Below, in pieces: positions 51,801 to 64,000 of a stretch of DNA of 64,000 bases. Under the pieces are notes generated by a model. It worked only from the letters and a program-made list of their open reading frames with translations, made no database searches and was not told the origin of the DNA. A program made the translations under genes and the position numbers. This stretch comes from Casuarius casuarius (Eukaryota; Chordata; Aves; Casuariiformes; Casuariidae). Numbering within the stretch: the stretch's first letter is position 1; each line of letters opens with the position of its first letter. The stretch covers positions 23,508 to 87,507 of the forward strand of contig PTFA01000311.1 in assembly GCA_003342895.1 (NCBI GenBank), written 5' to 3'.

Positions 51801-54800
51801 AGCACTACTTTGTCTAGATGATATGTTTACTTATTGGCATGTCTGAGATCACAGAAGTAATGACATTATCACTAAGTTTGTCTCTACAGATAGATCTGGC
51901 CCTTGAAGCAGAGCTCATTCCCCTTCATTTATGAAGAATAAAATATCCTCTTATATTATAGCTCTTGGGTAAGAAATGCAATTTGGAGAACTTAAAATCC
52001 ATTAATTTACCTGAGCTAGATGTGGCATAATCTTAAATAGGGGACCCTTAAGCTATTTAGTATACAGTCAGACTTCTGGTTCCAAGTGGTGTATCTAACA
52101 GAATTGCCTAGCTCGAACTAAAAAACTTCTAGGTTTAACGGTAACTTTTATGCTACTATTCTTGCCTGATGGGAGGTGAAGTGTTTTAATTCAGAAAACT
52201 TGGAGGAGTTGGTTCTCTTTTCAAAAATAGCTGTCCTTTTATGTGGTTTCCTCATGCCACAATGATCCTAGTGTTGCATACTTCTCTGCCTTAAAGGAAA
52301 ATGAGATTTGTGTGTTCTTATTTAATCATGATATGACTTCTATCTTGACATGACTGGAAAAATCTAAATGTTTTTAATCAGTTTAGCATATTTAAATTGG
52401 CATTGAAGACCATGCAGTGGCTGGGCTTGTGAAAGAGGAGTTGTCAGACTGCAGCACGTGGTGCACACAGGGCCTTGTTTTTCTGAGGAACACTGATGCC
52501 CTTGGAATTAATGTTACCTTGCTAAGGCTGTGCCAGGCTTTACTCCCCCACTCTGTTGTGAGAGTGGGGCCAGTATGAGTTGTGAGCAGTTCCTCTGCTG
52601 TTTAATCTGTTAAAGGTTTTAGCACTCCTCTGATCACGTTTGGAGTCCTGTTGCTGTACTGCCTTCTACTATCTGATGTGTTAAAAGCATAATAAGATGG
52701 TGGTCTGGGGGAAGATTGAAGAGAGGCGACTACTTATGCCTGTGCCAAGTGGAGAAAGATAGACTGCAGTTTCACATCTTTTGTTTTCTCATTGAAACAT
52801 CAGTTGTAAGACCTAGAGAATAAATACATTTTCTGTTCTTCTGGTTCGGTGATTTATTTACATAGAACTTGAAATGAAAATCCTCCAGGCCAGCACATGA
52901 AGCCTTTTCTTGTTCTGTACCAGATCTGTCCATAATATACTTTTTCATTACTTATGTAATGGAAGCGGCCCTAGCACAAGATTCAGTGTTAGGAGTGAGA
53001 CAGTATATAAGTGTGGTGTACGTTATACTGTCATGGAGATCTAGGTAGAATGGCATTATCTGTTCTGGGTTCACGTTCTGTGGGATGTGAATGTAGCTAG
53101 TCTGTGTGCGGTATGTTTTTTCTAAACTTCAAGTAGTTTTGGTTGTTTCTCGTTAGTACAACAACAGTGAAATGGCAGTTTTGTTTCGACTGTCACATTA
53201 GTAAAGTGTTTCTGTATTTAAAAAAAAGAAAAAACTAGGTTGTCATAGTGGTAGGAAGTTGTTAGGTAGAGAAACAGGATGAAGATTCATTGGTGATTCA
53301 GTTCCAAAGTTTTGGTAGTTTTCATACAAAATTGATGGGTAGGCTTTTTCTTCCTGTTTCTCTTCAATATCGAAATGCACTAATATCATGACTGTTGATT
53401 GAGGACAAAAGTGTAAATGCCTTTTACAGCATTCATTCAGAGATAAAAATAAAGTATATTACCTGAGATCCCTTTCTGAAAGACTGGAGTTGGCCAAAGT
53501 ACATTTATTTTAGAAAAAACATAGTTAAATATTTTCTTGAAACAACACTGAGTTTTAAATCATCAAGACAGTGAGGTCTGAGCGTATATAAACTTGAGAG
53601 TATTACAGTAAATAGAAATACTTCTACACTTATTGTGGAACTTGCAGAGAAAAGCAACTGGCTGAATGGTAGGAGGCTGCTGGATTTAGGCCTGAGATGT
53701 AAGCCTCTGACAAAGGCAGTGTGCTCATATAGAGAGAATATATATATTTCTTCAACATAGTAACTCTTCCGTTCAAAATTAAGAAACAAACTAGAAGTAA
53801 AGACAAGAGAGGCTGTTGTCATCTTCTGGTGTATGACATAATCAACATAGTCAATCCCTTTTGCTAAATATAAACCATATTTCTGGCAAAGTTTTGGTTA
53901 TTATGAAGGTAAAAGTTTCAAATCAAAATGTCTTAGAGGTCACTAATTGATCAGAATTAGTTTTTCTTTCGGTATGTGTGGAAATGAGCACAAATACAAA
54001 ACAAGCTTAAAATGTTTTGTATTGTTCATGCAGATAATACTTAAAATTGTTTCTGCGTCCTTTTTTAAAATGATTTTAGTGTGGTCAAGAGAAGTGTATC
54101 AAGGGCCATTCCTTTTTATTTCTGTAAGTGTTGAAAAAGCAATGCAAGGCTATAGATAAGGATTATTTCTTTCACTGTCTTTATGTGCCTTTTGTCCTCT
54201 GACCCTTGGAGTCGGAGACCTGTTTCAATGGCTCTCACTGTGTAGCAGAGAGAACCAGAACGCGTCTCTTAACATCCTGATTTCGTAAATGCTTATGCAC
54301 CTCTTTAAGAATGTGAACAATGTCACTGGACTCAGTGGCATTAATAGGGAAGAAGCTAAGGGCCTGTGTGAATATTTGAAGGATATGAGTGTTATTTCTA
54401 TCTCTTTGCTTAAAAGAATTTTTCTGTTGGGCAACAAACAGTGGTGAATCTGGTGTCAAATTTTCCTCTGAAGGATGAACATTTCCTGTGCATTGTGGGT
54501 TTTTTTCCTACCACTTCCACTTTGCAAGCAGAGTTTTCTTTTTGGTTAGTAGGATTTCATCTGTGTTTTAAAATGATGGGATGTTTTCTTTTGGATGCTC
54601 ATTTAATTTGCTGTAGTTCAAGGATGGAAATACTTAAATAGAAGTAAGATGACAGAGAACATTACTGTAAAAACACAGGATTTTAAAATGGAATTATCCC
54701 AAGAAAGGCCCTAAATCTTCTGTCTCTTTTGTCTTCTACTTTGCTCTTTTTCCTTTCCTTCTCTACAAGCAAGAAGATTGAAACAAATCAGATGCTTTCC

Positions 54801-57800
54801 CCTCCCTCCAAATAAGAAGATAAAATATACCTCTACACCTTATTTTCTGTGTATGTTGCCTTGCTGTCTGCAGCATGTTGGTAGACCTGTCTATCCAGTG
54901 GGGATAGAATAAGAAACAAGACCCTAATTTTAGTAGAGCATTTAAGTGTATGCCTACATCCATTCCTATTGAGACCAATACTGAGGTCTAAATGTTATTC
55001 TGAATAAAAGTACTATCCTGAATTGGAGCAAGAGATGCAAAGCATTTGGTATTAGAGCTGTAACTAATGTGTACTCTGTCCAGAGATTGTATTTCTGATA
55101 CTCCACGGATTGCAAAGATGATTGTAACAGCTTGATGCACATTTGGATATTCTGTGTATGCCAAAGAATAGAACAAGGTAATCATTTGAAAGGAAAAGGA
55201 CTGAAAATAATTTCGTAGTGAATCCAGCAGAGACAGCAGTAAGTTTGAAACCACTAAAGCTACTAGAAATCATTAGAAACTAAACACTTTCTTAGGTTGA
55301 GTCTAGATACTATTCAAATGTTTCCATGCTGTTTAAAAGATTAAAAAATATTTATCGCTAGCAAGGTGAACTGGAAATAACAAATTGCTCTCTAGGTATC
55401 ACATTGCTCCTCCGTAGATCTTTTTTGTAATTTATTACAGTGAGAGCCGGAACAGGCCTAATGAAACATGATAATCTACAAAGCAATCCCCTGTTTATTT
55501 CATCCCTAATGTCAGCGTATGGCTTGTGATTGAACACGGATTTGAAAATGCAGTACAGTGTCATACCCAGGGCCTGTGCTTTTTGCGTGGAAGGGTTCTC
55601 CTCCTCCTGTATTAAGAAGGAAGATGACTGTATTTTGTAGTAGCTAGTTGTTGCTTTGGGGTCTTGGCAAAGTGTCAGTGTAGCTTCTAGTTGGATGAAG
55701 TTCAGATGTCTGTTTAACAATAAGATCTTCTGGCACTGTGTTGTGTGTGGCTTGGTCCAGCAGACAAACGTGTTTTGTGCAGTCTTCAAAAAGAAGTGCT
55801 GTAGGAGTATTTGCTTTAATCAATATTTAAACCTACATCGTGGCATGGCTAAAAATAGCTAGCCTATTTTGTTAGAATGAAGAAAGTGCTGCGAATATAA
55901 ATGAAATGGTGTAAGTGGTTGAAAAGTGAATGTCTTGTGGACTCTTTTTTGTTTGTTTGTGGAAGAATAAAAGTTTTGTGTGAACAACAGGCCATAACTT
56001 AATTTTTATTGATATGTTTATAAACAGCTGGATTTTGGATGTATAAAGATGATAATGCAGCCATGTTGTATTTGACGCATTATCTTAGGTAAGGTCACAA
56101 GTGCTGCCTGCGCTGTTCTAAAATCCAACTTGTTCTATTTGGCTGTGTTGAATATGGTGAAACTGTAAAGGCAATTTTAAAGCACATGGCTGTGAATAAC
56201 TTATTAGTGTTTGCTGCAGAATTCACATAGATCTTTACATCTGGAATGTGCAAACCTGCAAGTGTCTCCTGTTAATTATGCACTTGACATTTCTAAAGCT
56301 AAGTAAGAATGATAGTTGTGAATGATACCTTGCCATGCTGAAATGACAAGCTTTATTTTACTGCAATAAAGATTAAGTCCAACAGAGTAGTAGTTATTCT
56401 CAGCATTAGTATTTTTGTTAGTGTCAAACTGCTGATACAGCATTTGTTTAATACAAATGGACCTTTGCACCTTTTGTAAAGTGCTTTAAATCTAGAAAAA
56501 CTTATGCCTGATCAAAAGGTTAATCCTGACAGATTATTGTAAATTATTTCTTGTCTGTGCAAAGCGAGTGCAGTGAAATTGCTTCTGTTGTACGGTCCAG
56601 TGTACATTTGGGAAAGTGGGAGGGTGGCGCTGTGGGCGCTGGCGGTGCGGCAGGGAGGCTGCTCATGCTGTGCTCTTGCAGGTTTGAGCCTGCAAGTGCT
56701 GCAGCTATGCCCAGGGTGACCAGCCCCCTTTTTGCTCCTCAGCACTTTGGATGGATTGTGTTCAGGCCTTGTTCAAGCAGAGTATGGAAAATGCATGCTT
56801 AAATAAAATTGCTAATATCAAAATTCAGTGGCACTTAAATGCTTCAGTGAATCGGGGGCTCAGTTTTTTTGAGCAGGATGATGTTTGCTTATTGCCACGC
56901 GTGCTGTGTTTCTAGTCCCATGGCTGGTAATGTAGCGTGGAAAAAAAAATTACAACCATAAACCAGTGAGTCCTGGGTAACCCCCAGCAGTACAAAATTC
57001 CTTTTAGAGTACTGTATGCTTAAGCAGCCTCATAGCTCAGATTTAAGGAAGTTCATAAGCTCCAGTCCAGTACCTGTCATTCCTTTTATATTTATTTTGA
57101 ATGCGAAGTCCTAGGAAATCTAGCTGAAAACTACATTTACAAGCCATGGTGTGAGGTTATGCAAAGGTTTAGGGCTGTACCTATATAATTACTGTGTTTG
57201 CACTAATGTATCAACTATTCTAACAAAATATATTTTGTAATTTTTAAATGTTACAATGTATAGAACAAAATATTTGTATGAGGGGCGTACTGCATTGAAG
57301 GAGGCAAAATAAACTCCTGGAAACTACAGTTACTATTTTTATTAGAGTTTCCATGTAGTTACATGTGTATGAACACATTTTATAGAGAACACTGCTTTCT
57401 ATTTGTGGTATGAGCAGCTGCCTAACTCCTGAGAAATGAAACAGGCTAGTAAATGAAAGCACCTTTCACCTGATCACCCTCATAAATCTTATGCTGATAA
57501 CCCTAAAATAACCCTTAAACAAGGACACCCACTCAAGGTCATTGTAACACACAAGAATTTCCAATTTTATTTATTTCTAGCTTTATTTAATAATGACACA
57601 TTTTCTCGGTATGAGAGACAAATGTGTTGTATAGCCCAGAGATGCAGGTATTCACTGCCTGAGAACTACTTAATTTTATAATTTTTGTAAGTGTTTTTTG
57701 GGAAGGAAGAGGTGTGTAAAAGATGAACGTGGTATGTTTCAAGAAGTTTCCCTTTTAATATCTTATAGTCCGTAGAATTCAGAGTCTGCCCAACACATCC

Positions 57801-57880
57801 GCAACGCGGGGTGACATACATTCAGCTATGGCCACCATTTTCCTTTAAAGTACGATCTTTTGAAATGGATGATGGGTTTA
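45891..57880 (+). other. Probable lncRNA intron or intergenic sequence, no gene seen
   Basis: No gene was recognised across this stretch. Short frames of up to about 140 codons (for example minus strand 55,358-55,789) lack identifiable domains. There is a C14 run at 49,699-49,712 and an A-rich patch near 46,865-46,885. Confidence 0.4.
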
Positions 57881-57883
57881 TTG

Positions 57884-57955
57884 CCCTCTCCCACTTGAGA
57901 AACATTCAAGCCCGCATTTCTCACCTTCCCGGTGAGTGCCCTAACCACCTATTTA
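57884..57955 (-). mobile_element. tRNA-like SINE head relic
   Basis: Read on the minus strand, the segment has GGTGGTTAGGGCACTCACC, which resembles the tRNA D-arm and A box (TAGTGGTTAGG-type). It continues with CTCACC-GGGAA-GGTGAG as an anticodon-like stem-loop and then GCGGGCTTGAATGTT, resembling the T-arm B box (GGTTCGAATCC). The order and spacing are tRNA-like, but the arms are too degraded for a functional tRNA, so a tRNA-derived SINE or similar old repeat is likelier. Confidence 0.45.
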
Positions 57956-58040
57956 ATAGTCTGTTTTTGTGCAGGGCGTCCTTTTGCTGAAGATGCTTGA
58001 TACACAGCCGGGAGAGCCGAAGAGGTGCATCCTGGTGGTG

Positions 58041-58090
58041 TAGGCCTGTGGTTAGGGTGCTTGCGTGCCCACAAGGAACTGCAAATTCCT
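58041..58090 (+). repeat. Opposite-strand partial copy of the tRNA-like sequence
   Basis: CTGTGGTTAGGGTGCTTG on the + strand mirrors GGTGGTTAGGGCACTCAC of the minus-strand element about 100 bases to the left, making an imperfect inverted repeat. It may be the second arm of a palindromic element or an independent old insertion. Confidence 0.35.
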
Positions 58091-58387
58091 ATTTTTAGTC
58101 TAGCAACTGTTTATATATATTTTATCCAACAACTGTTTTGGTTTTTTGCTTCCTGCTGGTCTAGCTGGTGAGGCCTCCCTCTTCTTTTGCAGCATCTTTC
58201 TTTCTCCTTATTGAAGTAAACCTCCTATTGTAGCTACCCAATTCCATAAATTCCTCCTCTGAATTCCTCTTCCTTGGTCACAAAAAGCCCCTTATTCTCA
58301 GAGGGGGAGTGTTTTTGCCTGGCCTCTGGACAGCTGTTCTATTCAAAAACTCTCCCCCAGAGCAAAAGGCATCCCACAATCCATGTC

Positions 58388-58427
58388 CTCCCCCCCGCGC
58401 GCCCCCCCCCCCCCCCCCCCCCCCCCC
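58388..58427. repeat. Poly-C tract (C26 with adjoining C/G run)
   Basis: A short CCCCCCGCGCG stretch is followed by 26 consecutive C at 58,402-58,427. The complementary G-run can form a quadruplex. Length is likely unreliable in the assembly. Confidence 0.9.
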
Positions 58428-58439
58428 ATGGTAAAAGCT

Positions 58440-59840
58440 AAAAGAATGTTTAACAAAGACTTAGAATTTGTGAGGGGGAAAATGTGAAAAATTTAGTAGT
58501 TTCAGAAAACTGATGAATAATATAATTGCCTGTAGTATTTTTCTTCTACTAGCAATTTATATAGAGTTTAAAGTAGTCTGCTTAGTCTTTTATACATCTT
58601 TTTGAAGGCTTTATCCATGTTTCTAATCAGCTCACAAAGCAGTAAACTCAGAATTTAATACAAACATCTTATGTGGACCTTAATGGTGAGTCACATATTT
58701 TAATTATTTCATACTATTTCAAAAAGCGAACTCTTTGGGCTAGTGCAAGGTAGCATGAAATCAAAGTATGTATTACATTCTTAGGATTGATCACAGATAA
58801 GTGATTAATAGGTTGTATAATATTTTGAAGGTTTTTTAAGTTGGAAATATTATGTAAATGCTAGGTTTAAGTCGAATGACTTAAATTCCTAATTTCTCAA
58901 TGTTACTTAAGTTATTCCTAATCAACTTGAACTGTGGCAAGCTGTGTTCTCAAAGAATATCCCACTGCTTAGAGATAACTGGGGCCATAAATTTGTGAAA
59001 AGTCTTGCTTTGTTTTTGTTTTCTTTCTGGAAGTTTGTTTTCCAGTTGCTTTTAATTATTTAAAGCTATTAATTTCTTTTCTCTTAAAGGTTTGTGTTTC
59101 CAGCAAATGATACTTTGATTGTGGGAAGCACTTGTTTGCAATATGGTTTGATAGTACAGAATGATCATAATCTTAAAGTCTATTTTAGAACAGTCCTCTG
59201 AAACTGGTGACTTCAAGGAAAACAATCACCTTTAAAATTAGTGTTTGCCTCTGTTTACATAATAGAACACTTTAAGCTACTGTTGTTTATAGTGTGTTAT
59301 CTCAAAGCAAGATGAGAAATAAAATATTTTCAGCTAGTTGCTGGGTGCCTCCTGCATGTGCAGTCCTGCTGTGTTCTTGTGGTCACTTGCTTGCCTTTTT
59401 CTGGTGCAGAGGCCTTCTAGTGACAAAGGAGGACCCAGTGGAAAAAAGAGTGCCCTTTTTTTGAATAATTTAATTAAAAGTCAATGTTCCTTATTGCTGC
59501 TTTCCTGTCAAATCACATATGGGAACAAGACTGCCATTTTGAAAAGCCAGTGTTTTTCTGTGTTTGCTCTCACTGTCTGCTTCTCTGCATTGTGGCACAG
59601 GCACATACAATTAGATTTTAGTTAACATGGAGATCTTGGAGTGCTCCAACCTCACACCAGTTATTGCAGGGTTTATTCCACTTCCTCCCTGCCTTGTGCA
59701 GCTGTGGAGGCAGCTCCATGTTTTACTAGCTCGCTCTCTCAAGTGCACATGTACAGAGCTTATTTTGGTCTTGTACAGATGCCTGACCTGAACCCTAAGT
59801 ATGCGCTTTAATATGATAGATTACATCTCTGAAGGAGCCA
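58440..59840. other. AT-rich noncoding sequence, no gene seen
   Basis: No supported feature was found. Confidence 0.5.
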
Positions 59841-60115
59841 TTACACTATATTGTTTCAACAATTTGCTTACTGAATACAGAATCGGTGGACAAAAGCGTC
59901 CCCCAACTAGGCCTCTGACAAAACAGACCACAATGGCTGCATTGTCAGTGCTGTAATATGCATATGAAAGAGTCTTTAAATATGCATTTTTCACTAACCA
60001 TTTGTCTATTGTGTCACTGATTCATGTAATGAAGAGTCCCTAGGTATTCATTAACATGTGTTGTTTCATAAACATTTCTTGTGCAGTGCTCTTAGCTGTT
60101 GCTATTCTGGTGGAA
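59841..60115. promoter_or_regulatory. Candidate conserved enhancer with SOX and POU motifs
   Basis: ATTGT and ACAAT half-sites form an inverted pair with a 4-base spacer at 59,850-59,863, a typical SOX dimer geometry. ACAATGG follows at 59,930-59,936. POU octamer-like ATATGCATAT (59,956-59,965) and ATATGCATTT (59,980-59,989) lie close by, and ATTCATTAACATG further on adds homeodomain-type cores. SOX-POU clustering is characteristic of neural progenitor enhancers. Activity and conservation are not shown by the sequence itself. Confidence 0.35.
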
Positions 60116-63100
60116 TAAATAACATAACTGCCATCTTTCTCTTTCTTTTTTAAACAACCAGTTAATGTATAGAAAAGTGTTAAAAGTCAGTACTGATAGA
60201 ACAATGCAAAATACTTTGTTCAAAAAAAATTATATTTAAAATTGTCCTCTTGTCTTGTGGTAGTGTTGTGTAGATTGTTCCCCCCCCNACTGGTGATGAA
60301 GCAAGCATTTCAATGAAACCCAGACTTTCTTGGTCACAATTCAACATAACTTGTTTTGCTGATCTCCGGTGTGCTTACTGGTACATAAGCACACAGGGCT
60401 GGGAGAAGATCTCCTGAGTTACTGACTCTGGTCCTTTGTAGGACCCACATCATATAGTTTTTGTGGACTAAGCTTATTCAGCAATTTTGTAAATCCAATG
60501 TATCTTGGTTTCTCATATTACACAGCAATGAGAAGACATGTTTTAACTGTTGCTAAGCTTTGAAGTCTCTACTCTGCTGTAGTTATGCAGAGGCTTGTAT
60601 TGCGTCAGTTGTAGCTTGAGGAGCCACACGGAGGAGAAAGCAGCCTTGGTCTAGTGGCTGAGAAAGTGTGTTAGGAAAGATAGCATTTGACTATCAGATG
60701 CATTCAAAACCAGGGCTGACAAGCACTACCCCATCTGTTTTGTGATTAGAACAGCAGCTTTCTTATGCTTATGCATTCATTACTTAGAGGGAGTGGCTAC
60801 ATTTTTTTAATGTAGGAGCTCATTAGTTTTATGTAGTCCACTACAGTTCTCTGGTGTAAGTGTGAGGAAATAAAACTCAACTGTCTCTTCCCTCAAGATG
60901 CAGCTGTTTCACAGGATCCTCACGGGAATTTTCGTCCCCTTCATTTTTCTTGCAGTCTCCTCATATGCGTTATGCTCTGTCAGACCTTGGTGAAAGCTCT
61001 TGTCTCTTCAGGTGAGCAATAATAGGAAGCCTTCAGGAATCCTGTGAACACTGCTGTACCCATGCAGCAAGAACCATCCAAATTAGCTCGGATGTTAGGC
61101 AGGGGATTGGAGGCATTGGGCAGCTCTGCGAAATTTTATTCTTGCTATGCTGCTTGAGAGGAGGTGGCCAGCTGGTGACAGGTGGGCTGTGACTGGAATA
61201 GTAGGGGACACCTGGAAAATAAGACTTGGCTTTCTAAGGTGTCTAGGCAGCACCTATGTCCCTGGGCTTGCAGTCACCGCAGGGCAGCTGTCTCCTCTCC
61301 AGTGAGGTGCAGATTTCTGTGGTTTGAAGGAGTAGCTGACAATGAGTCTCTAGGACTCTTACAGGGCTTTGGAAAGGTGTGTGAACAGCCCTAAAAGATG
61401 TGATAGCAGCCTCTGACATTCAAACACAATTCTCACCACCTCATTTTCTAATCTGTGCCAAAGTCTTTCAGGTCTCTGTATGCAGCCACCTGTAGTGTGG
61501 CATTCACATGCTTATGATTCTAGTCACTTCTTGCATCACTGGAATAAAAGAAACAACCATAGATCTTGATGCCAGAAGACTTGCTTGTGAATTTTTCTGA
61601 CATATTACAAATAGTAGTGAGAGAACTTTAAACGTGGCTAGAGATACTTTTCCATCTTTCCTTATCTTTAAAGTTTTTTCTTTTTGATTCAGAATTTCAG
61701 AATGTATATCCCAAATATTGATCTAAGGTCCTAAATTATTTGTATGGTAGCTGAAGACCACCTTTTTCACAGCATTAGCAGTTTATTGCAGTATTTTTTT
61801 CTCATTGCTCAGTGCCTGTGGAGGTTGCTGCCACTGAGGCAGCAAAATTATTTCTGCTGTGAAAGGATGGGAATTCGAAGCCTTTGGGTCGGACACTGAA
61901 GTCAAGTTGTGAATTCTTATTTAATCTTTATTCATGACCTCGAATAGCAGTCATGGAGGAGAGGAATACTGGCTTCTGGAGCTCACTGGACCAAGACCCA
62001 TAGCAGTGCTTCACTATGAGAAGCTGATCTTGTCTCATTTTGTGCACCCCCTGGCTTGGATATTTGATGGTGGAGATACCACTGTTGCAAAACTGAGGCA
62101 TTCAAAAGCTCTAAATAAATTATTCTTCTTAGCTCCAAGTTCAGATAAACACTTTCTCCTCTGCAGGTGTTATCAGCAGCATGCATAGTGGGACATGCTC
62201 ATTTATGAGTGTAGATTGGCAGGGCAAAAATTGTAGATTGTGAGCTTTTAAAATGATGAGATACAAAATATGATTAAAAGTTTTATGTGCTCTTGCATTA
62301 AAAATGCTGTTGATGGCAATTATTTTCTGTAAGGTGAATCAATATAAAATCTAGGCAATTATTATCCAGCCTGAGATGGTATCTTAGCATTACAGTGGCC
62401 TCATTGGCGGCTTAAATTAATATGCTGACGATGAACCGTGGAGGGGTGGTAAGGGCATGCTTTTGCCTCTGCCAACTCAGCTACGCAGATGGTCGTCCTA
62501 GGGCAGAGCATGGAGTGGGTGGCTGGAAAGGATTGTGTCCTGCCCAATGGCCCAAAACTGCTACAGCTTCCTTGTCCAAGTGCTCATTTACTGCTGTAAA
62601 CATCTTCCTCTCTCCCCTTTTATATGGAAAGACATGCTTTCAGGCTGTCTGCTGAATGAGCCATCTGAGTTTTAGTAAGACTATTTATGTGAGTAGTGCT
62701 GCTTGTCTACAGATGTCACAAAATATAAGATGAAAGCAAGAATTATAGGGGGCAGGAGAGAGAAAGAAATAGCGTAAGTTGTATTCTACTTAAACACCAG
62801 CAGTGAACAAGGGTGTTAAAGAAAATTGTGCTACAGATACTTTATGAGGTACACAGTTGGACACTGACTTGCTAGACAACCATATGGTTGTGATTTTCAT
62901 CAGTCTTAGGTTGGGGGGAACTTCCAAAAAAAAGTGTGTGGGAGGGTGAAGTGTAGGCTTGCCCTAAGGTGAGCTGTTTGACTTCTATGCATACAGTAGA
63001 ATGGGTATTTACATTTCACTAGTCTCTATTCCTTTACTCACATTTACATTCCCTTGCTTTGTGAATGTAGGTCACAACCATAGAATATTTTGTACTGCTT

Positions 63101-64000
63101 TTAATCATGAAAAATTCACAACTGAAGTCTTTAGAAAGAGATCTTCCTATGTAATGAGAGTTATTGGTGACAAGTCAGATGGATACCCAAATACCAGAAG
63201 TGCTATTTTGAGGGGAAAAATGCAACATTAGGTGAATCTTATGAGATCTTTATCATGTCTGGTTTCTTTAATTCTGTGATGTTGGTTGGCTGGAGTGCAA
63301 GTCAGTCCATTAAAAAAAGTCAAGTGTAATTTTTGAAGAGATATGTTTTAAAACAATAGATGCATAAAAAATGGCATAAGGAATTTGCCTCTGGGCTTCT
63401 GTGAGGGTGACATGTTAATTGTCACAGATGAAGTAGACCCCCCTCAGAGCTCATGATTTCACTGGTCATGATTTATTAGGCTTACTGATCATTAGAGGGG
63501 ACACATGTGGTATTCTCATAGCATTTAAAACAGGTCTTATCTAAATATTTTAGCAATGAACTTGTAACTTTCTAAGATCTACTAGTTCTGTCATATTACT
63601 TCCCCCGAAATGTGCTTTCATTTGTTTTTTAATTGAGCAGCAAGTATGGCTTGGCTTTTTTTGTTTTTTAACTGTTAATTTATGATAAATATTGATTTCT
63701 TTTTGCCAGGATGTACTGAAATGCAGACAGTTAAACCAGTGGTTTTTATATAGTGCATAATAAATCATATCTTGTCTATTTTTTCCTTTACTTCCTGTTC
63801 AGTTTATTCAATTTAGCTCTGTAGTGAAATCAGCTAGATGCTGCTGTTGCAGCAGAAGCGAGGCAGTGACAGGGTAGCAAGTACTTCCCCCTGCCCCTCC
63901 ATAAGTGTTTACTGCAACTTCGTTGGTTTCTCTACTAGTATTCATCTCAGTCTGTTCTTTTTTCCCCCCTCCCTTTGCACACAAGTGTCCTTTGCTTTTT
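60116..64000. other. Noncoding sequence to the window end, no gene seen
   Basis: Only short unrecognised open frames occur (84 codons or fewer). One ambiguous base lies at 60,288 after a C-run. The inferred lncRNA may continue through this region and beyond the window. Confidence 0.4.

Noticed and set aside
57300..57320. AATAAA at 57308-57313 as the end of the lncRNA
   Set aside because: AATAAA hexamers are frequent in this AT-rich DNA. The drop in G-skew nearby is suggestive, but mammalian CASC15 is hundreds of kilobases long, so no end is claimed.
1..64000. CRISPR arrays, operons, phage or toxin systems
   Set aside because: Nothing of the kind was seen. The sequence has vertebrate character throughout.

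Overview
The window looks like vertebrate genomic DNA, most likely from a bird or another archosaur. The evidence is a truncated SOX4 coding region at the left edge, CR1-type LINE relics, a low density of interspersed repeats, very GC-rich CpG islands, and one assembly gap inside a GC-rich minisatellite. The species cannot be named from the sequence.

Only one protein-coding gene can be supported: the 3' part of the intronless transcription factor gene SOX4, at 1-690 on the + strand. Its HMG box lies upstream of the window. A 3' UTR of about 2.5 kb follows and ends at the AATAAA at 3218-3223. A second CpG island (about 3242-3900) begins within about 20 bases of that signal. From 3.9 to 26.9 kb I see no credible gene. 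This stretch is AT-rich noncoding DNA with scattered repeat relics and several motif-dense segments that could be enhancers. Such a gene desert is normal around a developmental regulator such as SOX4.

At 26.97-27.48 kb a CA/CAC-rich minisatellite runs into a 626-base gap. After the gap, 28.11-29.75 kb is a large CpG island with a strong splice donor at 29124/29125. A candidate spliced exon follows at 31294-31585, and a third, weaker one lies at 41494-41578. In mammals the long noncoding RNA gene CASC15 starts downstream of SOX4 on the same strand. By position I infer that this island is the promoter of the orthologous lncRNA, whose introns fill most of the right half. A G-over-C excess on the + strand from about 32 to 57 kb fits + strand transcription of that half.

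The right half also contains a CR1 reverse-transcriptase fragment (about 45.34-45.89 kb), a tRNA-like SINE relic with a partial inverted copy (57.88-58.09 kb), a long poly-C run (58.40-58.43 kb), and a SOX/POU motif cluster near 59.84-60.11 kb that resembles a neural enhancer.

I found no phage-like, bacterial or CRISPR content and no intact mobile element. The most interesting points are a perfect splice donor inside the SOX4 coding sequence, the lncRNA promoter island next to the assembly gap, and the CpG island abutting the SOX4 polyadenylation site.
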